Shown one piece after another: positions 1 through 5,362 of a stretch of DNA of 5,581 nucleotides. A program made the position numbers and the translations under genes. Below the pieces are notes generated by a model. It made no database searches. It was given only the letters and a program-made list of their open reading frames with translations, and was not told where the DNA came from. Position 1 is the stretch's first letter; every line of letters begins with the position of its first letter. Source of the stretch: Actinomycetes bacterium (lineage in GTDB: Bacteria; Actinomycetota; Acidimicrobiia; Acidimicrobiales; UBA8190); NCBI GenBank assembly GCA_021798135.1, contig JAJZYI010000227.1, positions 1 through 5,581 on the forward strand, read 5' to 3'.

Positions 1-96
1 CGACCGGCCCCGCCTGACCCGCCGCGCCGGGCCGCTGCTGCAGCCCCGAGCCCCCTGCTGCGTCCCCGGGCCGGGTGCCCCTGCTCCGCGTCGGGT

Positions 97-167
97 CGGG
101 TCCCACGCCATCCGCCCATGCCCGCCGACCTGGTCCCCCGGTACGCTCGCGGCACGGCGGGTCCCAC
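97..167. repeat. 10-bp direct repeat in the leader of the acyl-CoA dehydrogenase gene
   Basis: The decamer CGGGTCCCAC occurs at 97-106 and again at 158-167, 61 bp apart start to start. The second copy lies immediately before the Shine-Dalgarno. Such paired copies can be binding sites for a regulator, but in sequence this GC-rich a chance repeat is quite possible. No function is assigned. Confidence 0.3.
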
Positions 168-175
168 ACAGGAGG
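142..175 (+). promoter_or_regulatory. Ribosome binding site and tentative -10 box of the acyl-CoA dehydrogenase gene
   Basis: AGGAGG at 170-175 is a full-strength Shine-Dalgarno placed 5 nt before the ATG at 181. This decides the start in favour of 181 over the in-frame ATG at 118, which has no such site. TACGCT at 142-147 fits the TAnnnT form of a -10 box and would give a leader of about 25-30 nt. No good -35 box is visible at the right distance, so the promoter part is weak while the ribosome site is solid. Confidence 0.6.
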
Positions 176-180
176 GTGCC

Positions 181-2004
181 ATGGCCGGACCGCCCGGACG
201 CGACGACCTGACCCGCTGGCGCGACGAGCTTCGCGGCAACTGGGCGACGATGACGCCGAACCTCGAGCGCGTGCTCCGGTGCCGCGCCGGGGACGAGCGG
301 GCCGACGCCATGCTCCCGTGGGTCCGCGCCTTCGGGGCGACCATGGCGTCGCTGGTCGAGCCGGCCGTGGCGGAGGTGGAGAGGAACCGCTGGCTGCCGG
401 CGTCGGCGCCGTACGACGGCGTCGGCACGGCGACGGCACACGTGGCGTTCCATCCCGACCACCTCCTCGCCGGCCGGGCGGTCTGGGCCTCGGGCCTGGT
501 GGCGGCGGCGGCCGGGCTGCCCGGGCCGGGTGGCGCGCCGGGCGTGGCCGGTCTGCCCTCCGGCGGCGCCGGCCACGTGCCTGCCGGCGTCGCCCCCGGC
601 GGGCACGGGCTGTTCGAGGCCGCGGCGCTCTTCTACCTCCTGTCACATGCCGGCGAGGGCGGCCACGCGTGCCCGGCGGTGTGCACGGTGGGCCTGGCCC
701 GCGCCCTGGCGCACCGGGGCTCCGGGGACCTGCGCGATCGCTACCTCCCCAAGCTCCTCGACACCGACTACGACCGGGCGTGGCGCGGCTCGCAGTTCCT
801 GACCGAGGTCCAGGGCGGTTCCGACGTGGGAGCCAACACCACCGTGGCGGAGCCCGACCCCGACCGTCCCGGCGCCTACCGGCTCACCGGCGAGAAGTGG
901 TTCTGCTCGGTGGCCGACGCCCAGGTCTTCGCCGTCACCGCCCGCCCGGCGGGGGCCGGGCCGGGGACCGCCGGCCTCGGCTGCTTCCTGGTGCCGCGCA
1001 CCGTCGACGGGTCCGCACCGAACGGCTTCCGCATCCGCCGCCTGAAGGACAAGCTCGGCACCCGAGCGCTCGCCTCGGCCGAGATCGACTTCGACGGGGC
1101 GCTCGGCTGGCCCATCGGCCCCGTCGACGACGGGTTCCACGTGGCCGTCGGCGAGCTGCTGAACACCTCGCGCTGGATGAACGCGCTCGGCTCCACCGGG
1201 ATCATGCGCCGGGCCGTCCTGGAGGCGACGGCGTTCGCCCGCCACCGGCAGGCGTTCGGGTCGCCCATCGGCGCGTTCCCCATCGTCCGCGAGCAGCTGG
1301 CCGTCATGAAGGCCGAGGAGGAGGCAGCGCTGTCGTCCACCATGCTCCTGACCGGTCTGGTGGAGCGGATCGACGCCGACGACGCCACCGACGAGGAACG
1401 GGCGGTGCACCGGTTCCTCGTGAACGCCAACAAGTACGTGACGTCGATCGCCGCGACCGACGTGGTGCATCGCGGCATCGAGGTCCTCGGAGGCAACGGC
1501 ACCATCGAGGACTTCTCGCCGATGCCCCGGCTCTACCGGGACGCCATCGTCTTCGAGAGCTGGGAGGGGACCCACAACGTGCTGTGCGCGCAGGTCCGGC
1601 GCGACTGCGCTCGGCTCGGCCTGATCGGCCCGGTCGCGGCGCTCGCCCGCCGGGAGCTGGCCCGTGCCGGCGAGGCGGCCGGAGCGGACGGCGCCGCCGT
1701 CCGCGACGCCGTCGCCCGGGCCGAGCACCGCATCGCCGCCGACGTCGGCGAAGCCCGGTCGCCGGGCGCGGCCGCCGCCGGCGCTGGGCACTTCCGCCGC
1801 AACCTCGACCTCGTGACCCGCGCCCTGCAGGCGGCCTCCCTGCTGGCTGAGGCGGCGGCGGCCGGCTCCGCCGCTGTCGCCGACGAGAAGTCGGCCGTCG
1901 CCGCGCTGATCGTGCGGCGCCACCTCGTCCCCGGCCACGACCCCCAGGACGACCCCGAGTGGCCCGCCCTCGTCGAGCGGTCGCTGGCCGGGAGCGCCGG
2001 CTGA
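181..2004 (+). CDS. AidB-type acyl-CoA dehydrogenase family flavoprotein
   Basis: This is a 607-residue cytosolic flavoprotein of the acyl-CoA dehydrogenase superfamily, AidB-like branch. Family members use FAD to oxidise acyl-CoA at the alpha-beta bond, although E. coli AidB itself is a DNA-binding stress protein with little such activity. The FHPDH stretch near residue 90 and HACPAVCT near 162 resemble the AidB N-terminal region. The middle beta domain has TEVQGGSDVGANTT (208-221), GEKWFCS (237-243) and RRLKDKLGTR (286-295). The C-terminal helical domain has RHRQAFG (354-360), EVLGGNG (434-440) and SWEGTHN, whose Glu462 sits at the usual catalytic-base position. It is longer than E. coli AidB (about 540 residues) because of a Gly/Pro/Ala-rich insertion at about 113-143 and an Ala-rich tail. 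The start at 181 follows from AGGAGG 5 nt upstream. The gene is single within this window and ends in a terminator hairpin. The family call is secure; the substrate, or a DNA-protection role, cannot be read from sequence. Confidence 0.93.
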   Translation: MAGPPGRDDLTRWRDELRGNWATMTPNLERVLRCRAGDERADAMLPWVRAFGATMASLVEPAVAEVERNRWLPASAPYDGVGTATAHVAFHPDHLLAGRAVWASGLVAAAAGLPGPGGAPGVAGLPSGGAGHVPAGVAPGGHGLFEAAALFYLLSHAGEGGHACPAVCTVGLARALAHRGSGDLRDRYLPKLLDTDYDRAWRGSQFLTEVQGGSDVGANTTVAEPDPDRPGAYRLTGEKWFCSVADAQVFAVTARPAGAGPGTAGLGCFLVPRTVDGSAPNGFRIRRLKDKLGTRALASAEIDFDGALGWPIGPVDDGFHVAVGELLNTSRWMNALGSTGIMRRAVLEATAFARHRQAFGSPIGAFPIVREQLAVMKAEEEAALSSTMLLTGLVERIDADDATDEERAVHRFLVNANKYVTSIAATDVVHRGIEVLGGNGTIEDFSPMPRLYRDAIVFESWEGTHNVLCAQVRRDCARLGLIGPVAALARRELARAGEAAGADGAAVRDAVARAEHRIAADVGEARSPGAAAAGAGHFRRNLDLVTRALQAASLLAEAAAAGSAAVADEKSAVAALIVRRHLVPGHDPQDDPEWPALVERSLAGSAG

Positions 2005-2015
2005 CCCGGCCGAGG

Positions 2016-2045
2016 GCTGGCGGCGCCCGACCGGGCGCCGCCAGC
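2016..2045. terminator. Perfect hairpin between convergent genes, probable bidirectional terminator
   Basis: GCTGGCGGCGCCC (2016-2028) pairs perfectly with GGGCGCCGCCAGC (2033-2045) around the loop GACC: a 13-bp stem of almost pure G-C pairs. It begins 11 nt after the stop of the acyl-CoA dehydrogenase gene and ends 4 nt before the stop codon of the convergent lipoprotein gene, so it can serve both. There is no U-tract on either side, as is common for stem-only terminators in high-GC actinobacteria. Confidence 0.8.
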
Positions 2046-2049
2046 GCCG

Positions 2050-3375
2050 TCAGGGCACGGTGGCCTGGACCGTCCAGGTGGCGCCGCCGTCCGTCGTAGC
2101 GGCGATCTCGCCCTCCGTGCCGGCGGGCCCCGACGAGCCCGAGGGCACGACCGACCCGACGACCCATCCGGTCGAGGGGCTCACGAAGGCGAGCCCGGTC
2201 GGTGCCGCCATCGCCGTGGGCCGGCCGACGCCGGTCAGGGCCCTGCCGGTCGCCGACAGCACCTCCACGCCGGCCATGGGCGGGGGCAGGGCCGGCGTGG
2301 AGCCGGCGACCGCCGCGAGCCCCCCGCCGATCACCGACACGACGCCGGGGTAGCTGCCCGGTGCCGGCGCCTGGCCGGTGGCGGGAACGCCGTACATGGC
2401 CTGGGCGACCATGCGGAAGTGCTGGCCGTCGGTGCTGGCGAACACCGCCCAGGGCGAGGTGCCGGCCGCCCCTTGACCGGTCGCCGACACCGCCCAGACG
2501 TCGGCGGGCGCGCCGCAGCCGACGGTCTCGACCGGGGTGACCGTCCCCGAGGCCACGGATCCGGCCATGGCGTCGAGCACCTCGCTCCAGTGGGCGCCTG
2601 CGTCGGTCGACCGGTAGACGCGGCCGGCCGCGCCGAGCCAGCCGAGGTGGCCGTCGACGAAGCACACGCTCTGGGCCGCCACCGGAGCGCCCGGCACCTC
2701 CACCCAGTGCCGGCCCCCGTCGGAGGTGCGCACCAGGACGCCGCCGGTCTGGGGCGCCACCGGCACGTTGCCCTGCGCCGGGAACGTGCCGGTGCTCCCG
2801 GCCGCCACCCCCCACCCCTGGACCGGCGACACGAAGTGCACGCTGCGGAGGCTGCCCGCGGCCGGCTCGCCCAGGCGCTGCCAGCACCGGCCGCCGTCGG
2901 TCGTGCCGAGCAGCTGCCCGGACCCGACGGCCCAGCCGGTGGTCGCCGACACGAAGTCGAGCCCGCCGAGCCGGAGGTCGCCGGTCAGCTGGTGCTGCCA
3001 GTGGGCGCCGCCGTCGGTCGTGGCCAGGATGGCGCCGGTGCCGACGGCCCAGCCCCGCCGGGCCCCGACGAACTGGACGTCGGCCAGCGCCGGGCCGCCC
3101 GGAGCCGGTGCGCCGGACGACACCAGGCACGAGGCGGTCGACGCCCCCGCGCTGCTGGTCCCGGTGCCGCCGCCACCTGCGGCGCCGCTCCCGGACGCCG
3201 GGGTCGACGCCGCAGGTGCCCCGCCGGACCCGCCGGTCGTGGCCGTCGACGCGGCCCGCCCGCAGGCTCCGAGGGCGAGGCCGGCGGCCAGGGCGAGCGC
3301 CGAGCGGCCGGCCGCCCGAGCGCGCAGCGCCCCGGGGAGGCGTCGTCGAGCGGGGCTGGGGAGGGTGGACGTCAT
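2050..3375 (-). CDS. Secreted lipoprotein with Asp-box (BNR/Ycf48-like) beta-propeller
   Basis: This is a 441-residue lipoprotein predicted to be anchored outside the cytoplasmic membrane. The N-terminus is basic (Arg10-12, 18, 20, 24), then hydrophobic (about 25-36), and ends in the lipobox LGAC with Cys38 as the lipidated residue. A Gly/Ser/Ala/Thr-rich linker (about 39-95) follows. The rest is a repeat domain alternating GWAVG-type strands (108, 147, 187, 245, 403) with Asp-boxes: TTDGGAHW 119, TTDGGRCW 158, TSDGGRHW 217, STDAGAHW 256, a degenerate STDGQHF 314 and TTDGGATW 427. This is the pattern of six- or seven-bladed propellers of the sialidase/BNR and Ycf48/HCF136 type. No sialidase active-site residues could be identified, so binding or assembly is likelier than catalysis. 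Ycf48 helps photosystem II assembly in phototrophs, but nothing here is photosynthetic, so that role should not be transferred. The ATG at 3375 is preferred; GTG codons at 3378 and 3381 are alternatives, and none has a clear Shine-Dalgarno. The gene is divergent from the lipase and convergent with the dehydrogenase. Confidence 0.88.
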   Translation of the reverse strand: MTSTLPSPARRRLPGALRARAAGRSALALAAGLALGACGRAASTATTGGSGGAPAASTPASGSGAAGGGGTGTSSAGASTASCLVSSGAPAPGGPALADVQFVGARRGWAVGTGAILATTDGGAHWQHQLTGDLRLGGLDFVSATTGWAVGSGQLLGTTDGGRCWQRLGEPAAGSLRSVHFVSPVQGWGVAAGSTGTFPAQGNVPVAPQTGGVLVRTSDGGRHWVEVPGAPVAAQSVCFVDGHLGWLGAAGRVYRSTDAGAHWSEVLDAMAGSVASGTVTPVETVGCGAPADVWAVSATGQGAAGTSPWAVFASTDGQHFRMVAQAMYGVPATGQAPAPGSYPGVVSVIGGGLAAVAGSTPALPPPMAGVEVLSATGRALTGVGRPTAMAAPTGLAFVSPSTGWVVGSVVPSGSSGPAGTEGEIAATTDGGATWTVQATVP

Positions 3376-3419
3376 CACCACGGTGACGGCTGGCGGCGCC
3401 CGTCGGTTCCCTGTGCGGC

Positions 3420-3434
3420 GCGCCCGTCGGGCGC
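3420..3434. promoter_or_regulatory. 15-bp palindrome upstream of the propeller lipoprotein gene
   Basis: GCGCCCG-T-CGGGCGC is a perfect 7+1+7 inverted repeat centred on base 3427, about 45 bp upstream of the lipoprotein start and about 45 bp from the -35 box of the divergent lipase promoter. A one-base loop cannot form a good RNA hairpin, so a site for a dimeric DNA-binding protein is the more natural reading. Pure G/C composition makes a chance palindrome possible. I could not find a convincing promoter for the minus-strand gene in this interval. Confidence 0.3.
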
Positions 3435-3478
3435 TGCCGACGCCCCGGACGCACCAGGATCGTGTCGCGGCGAGGCAC

Positions 3479-3508
3479 TGGACAGGCGGCCGCGAGGATC
3501 CGTAGAGT
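3479..3508 (+). promoter_or_regulatory. Sigma70-like promoter of the lipase gene
   Basis: TGGACA at 3479-3484 matches five of six bases of the -35 consensus. After an 18-bp spacer, TAGAGT at 3503-3508 matches four of six bases of the -10 consensus, including the key T, A and final T. The predicted transcription start is about 3514-3516, giving a leader of about 67 nt before the ATG at 3582. The -10 box opens the most AT-rich patch of the region (about 3503-3528), which supports the reading. It also argues against the in-frame GTG at 3462 as the lipase start, because that codon would not be transcribed. Confidence 0.6.
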
Positions 3509-3527
3509 TACTGACGTTCCGGTAAGT
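3506..3527. promoter_or_regulatory. Candidate repressor operator TTAC-N10-GTAA over the lipase start point
   Basis: TTAC (3508-3511) and GTAA (3522-3525) form an inverted repeat with a 10-bp spacer. Further symmetric pairs are G3513-C3520 and A3506-T3527. It overlaps the last base of the -10 box, and its centre falls on the predicted transcription start, a standard position for a repressor. Size and symmetry suit a TetR- or GntR-family dimer, whose ligands are often acyl-CoAs or fatty acids. The regulator is not in this window, and its family is inference only. Confidence 0.5.
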
Positions 3528-3570
3528 TGCGCGGAGCGTGGGTTTCGCGTGGAAGCCGGGGGGAGACACA

Positions 3571-3577
3571 GGGGGGA
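3571..3577 (+). promoter_or_regulatory. Ribosome binding site of the lipase gene
   Basis: The run GGGGGGA (3571-3577) lies 4 nt upstream of the ATG at 3582 and can pair with the anti-Shine-Dalgarno as a GGGGGA-type site. A second run of six G (3558-3563) lies just upstream. This placement supports 3582 as the start rather than the in-frame ATG at 3669, which would leave only a short n-region before the hydrophobic core. Confidence 0.6.
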
Positions 3578-3581
3578 ACCC

Positions 3582-4931
3582 ATGCAACGTGACCTGGACG
3601 GTCGGCGCAGCCGCGCCGACGAGCTCGGCGGCCTGGCAGGCCGCACCGGCCGGCGAGGCCGGCGCCGGATGGTGCTCGCCGCTTCGATGGCGGCGCCGAT
3701 GCTGCTGCTGGCTGCGTGCACCACCACGGGCAGTGGCGGAGGTAGCGGGTCCTCGGGCGCCAGCCCGTACGCGCCCGCCACGGAGGGCAACGGGCCCAAC
3801 GGCTCGTTCTACGACATCCCGAGCGCGCCGACGGGGGCCCTGCCGGGCCAGCTGCTCTACTACGTGCCCGCGAACTCCAGCCAGATCTCCAACGCCAACG
3901 GCTGGACGGTGGCCTACGTGTCGACCGACGCGCAGGGCAAGCCGGACGTGGTGACGGGCACGGTGTTCGTGCCGACGGCGGCCTGGACCGGTTCGGGTCC
4001 CCGCCCGGTCGTCGACTACGCGGTGGGCACGCAGGGCCTCGGCCCGCAGTGCGCGCCCTCCCAGCAGTTCCAGACCGGCCTCGAGTACGAGGACCCGGAC
4101 ATCAGCGCCGCCATCGCCAAGGGCTACGCGGTCGTCGTCACCGACTACCAGTGGGCCGGCCCGCCGAACCTCGTGCAGCCCTACGTGGTGGGCCTGTCCG
4201 AGGGCCACGCCGTGCTGGACATGGCCCGCGTCGGTGCGCAGATCCCGGGTGCCGGCCTGTCGCTGAGCGCGCCCACCGTCGTCTGGGGCTACTCGCAGGG
4301 CGGCGGCGCGGCGGCCGAGGCCGGTGAGCTGTGGAAGCAGTACGAGCCTGGCGTCAACCTGATCGGCGTGGCCGCCGGCGGCGTGCCGGGCAACCTGGTC
4401 CAGGTGGGCGAGGCGCTCAACGGGGCGCTCGGATCGGCGTTCCTCTTCGACGCCGTCGTCGGGTTCCACAGCGCCTACCCGAGCCTGCCGTTCGCCTCGC
4501 TCATCAACTCGAGCGGCACGGCCATGATGCAGAAGCTCGAGACCGAGTGCATGACGGCCCAGCTGACGAACTTCGGGTTCCAGAACATCAGCCAGTACAC
4601 GCAGGGGAACCTGACCATCCAGCAGCTGCTGCAGGAGCCCGGCTGGACCTCGACGCTGAACGAGAACAGCCCCGGCCTGCCCGGTGCGAACATCCCGGTG
4701 CCCACCTTCATGTACCGGGGCGACATCGACGAGATCATCCCGACCACGGTCGAGGACGCCACCTACGCCAACATGTGCAAGACGGGCACGGTGATCCAGT
4801 CGGCGACCTATCCGGGCGAGCACCTGCTGAGCGACTTCGAGGCGGAAGGTGACGTCATGACGTTCATCGGCAACCGCCTGTCGGGCGCCACGCCGGTGAA
4901 CGACTGCACCAGCAACCCGAGCAGCCTCTGA
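3582..4931 (+). CDS. CalA-type secretory lipase/esterase lipoprotein (alpha/beta hydrolase)
   Basis: This is a 449-residue extracytoplasmic serine hydrolase of the secretory lipase (LIP) family, to which Candida lipase A belongs; members hydrolyse acylglycerols and other esters. The n-region is long and basic, ending in RRGRRR (24-29). A hydrophobic core (30-43) and the lipobox LAAC follow, with Cys46 as the lipid anchor, then a Gly/Ser linker (50-60). RRMVL at 28-32 fits a Tat-like RR-x-phi-phi pattern, so Tat export is possible. The nucleophile elbow is GYSQG with Ser238. Asp383 in DIDEIIP and His414 in GEHLL occupy the positions of the CalA DEIVP aspartate and EH histidine, so the triad is complete. 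The QCAPS motif (Cys157) is a family hallmark, and Cys399 with Cys442 may form a disulfide. The hydrolase region is intact and of normal length. The gene has its own promoter with a likely operator, lies divergent from the propeller lipoprotein, and ends in two hairpins. The substrate (triglyceride, wax or polyester) is unknown. Confidence 0.92.
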   Translation: MQRDLDGRRSRADELGGLAGRTGRRGRRRMVLAASMAAPMLLLAACTTTGSGGGSGSSGASPYAPATEGNGPNGSFYDIPSAPTGALPGQLLYYVPANSSQISNANGWTVAYVSTDAQGKPDVVTGTVFVPTAAWTGSGPRPVVDYAVGTQGLGPQCAPSQQFQTGLEYEDPDISAAIAKGYAVVVTDYQWAGPPNLVQPYVVGLSEGHAVLDMARVGAQIPGAGLSLSAPTVVWGYSQGGGAAAEAGELWKQYEPGVNLIGVAAGGVPGNLVQVGEALNGALGSAFLFDAVVGFHSAYPSLPFASLINSSGTAMMQKLETECMTAQLTNFGFQNISQYTQGNLTIQQLLQEPGWTSTLNENSPGLPGANIPVPTFMYRGDIDEIIPTTVEDATYANMCKTGTVIQSATYPGEHLLSDFEAEGDVMTFIGNRLSGATPVNDCTSNPSSL

Positions 4932-4945
4932 CCGGGGCGGGCCCG

Positions 4946-4970
4946 GCCGGCAGGGGGGACCCCTGCCGGC
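4946..4970 (+). terminator. First terminator hairpin after the lipase gene
   Basis: GCCGGCAGGGG (4946-4956) pairs with CCCCTGCCGGC (4960-4970), an 11-bp perfect stem with a tight GGA loop, starting 14 nt after the stop codon. No U-tract follows. Confidence 0.75.
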
Positions 4971-4998
4971 GGTGACGGGCCGCGGGTGACGGCGACGA

Positions 4999-5038
4999 GA
5001 GGGGGTGGCCGGCCGCTTCGGCGGCGGGCCACCCCCTC
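4999..5038 (+). terminator. Second terminator-like hairpin with a C(UUCG)G tetraloop
   Basis: GAGGGGGTGGCC (4999-5010) pairs with GGCCACCCCCTC (5027-5038). After one G-G mismatch, GCCGC (5012-5016) pairs with GCGGC (5021-5025) around UUCG (5017-5020). This gives a 12-bp lower stem and a 5-bp upper stem closed by the extra-stable C(UUCG)G tetraloop, a sign of selection for RNA folding. It stands 28 nt after the first hairpin, so the two form a tandem terminator or an RNA 3'-end barrier. It has no U-tract. A small structured RNA is a less likely alternative. Confidence 0.7.
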
Positions 5039-5048
5039 GCCGCGTCAC

Positions 5049-5181
5049 GGCGGGCGGGGTTGCCAGCGGCGGGCGTGCCGGCGGTGCGGGGTTGCCAGCG
5101 GCGGGCGTGCCGGCGGTGCGGGGTTGCCAGCGGCGGGCGTGCCGGCGGGCGGGGTTGGCTCCGGCGGGCGTGCAGGCGGGG
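5049..5181. repeat. 32-bp tandem repeat (minisatellite), about four units
   Basis: Units begin with GGGGTTGCCAG at 5056, 5088 and 5120, and a diverged unit begins with GGGGTTGGCTC at 5151. The first two are identical 32-mers ending GCCGGCGGTGC. The third is 31 bp, ending GGCGGGC. The fourth differs at about five positions and fades out near 5181. A partial unit (CGGCGGGC) precedes the first. The units abut without spacers, which excludes CRISPR. Since 32 is not a multiple of three, the array shifts frame with each unit and is not a protein repeat. It lies between the lipase terminators and the next gene. Copy number probably varies between strains through slippage or recombination. Confidence 0.88.
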
Positions 5182-5293
5182 ACGGCGCGACGACGCGCGA
5201 GGAGCCTGCGGCGCGAGCATGCAGGAGCGGGTGCCACCGGGCAGGCGGGTGGCGGCGCCCGACGGTGCCGGGTAGCCAGGGCGCGAGCAGGAG
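5182..5293. other. Non-coding stretch between the tandem repeat and the next gene
   Basis: No reading frame here has a believable start with a ribosome site. A modest inverted repeat is present: GCCACC (5233-5238) with GGTGGC (5248-5253). The stretch also holds the third copy of TGGCGGCGCCCG (5250-5261). A TAG at 5273-5275 closes the frame of the downstream gene, so that gene cannot begin before 5276. No clear promoter boxes are visible. Confidence 0.5.
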
Positions 5294-5362
5294 GTGGGCC
5301 ATCTCGGGGAGCGGGTGGAGAGGCGGCTCGGCACGGCGGCCGGCGGCGCCGGGAGCCGAGCG

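Noticed and set aside
1..17. A TGA at 15-17 as the end of an upstream gene
   Set aside because: Only four preceding codons are visible, too few to support coding.
118..180. An earlier start of the dehydrogenase at ATG 118
   Set aside because: It lacks a Shine-Dalgarno and would add 21 residues without family similarity, whereas ATG 181 has AGGAGG at ideal spacing.
75..1850. A 591-codon open frame on the plus strand in another frame of the dehydrogenase gene
   Set aside because: It is composed of Arg/Gly/Pro-rich sequence without motifs and is explained by the overlapping real gene.
2089..3021. Recurring DNA word such as GCCGCCGTCGGTCGT (2890-2904 and 3007-3021)
   Set aside because: It encodes the Asp-boxes of the propeller on the minus strand, so the protein repeat explains it.
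3462..3581. An earlier in-frame start of the lipase at GTG 3462
   Set aside because: It lies upstream of the predicted promoter and would add 40 residues before the signal sequence, while ATG 3582 has a G-rich ribosome site.
1304..3799. An 831-codon open frame on the minus strand covering three genes
   Set aside because: It is an Arg/Pro/Gly-rich low-complexity translation that overlaps three well-supported genes. Stop codons are rare in any frame at this GC content, so this is a shadow.
5049..5181. A CRISPR array
   Set aside because: The 32-bp units follow one another directly, with no unique spacers and no cas genes nearby.
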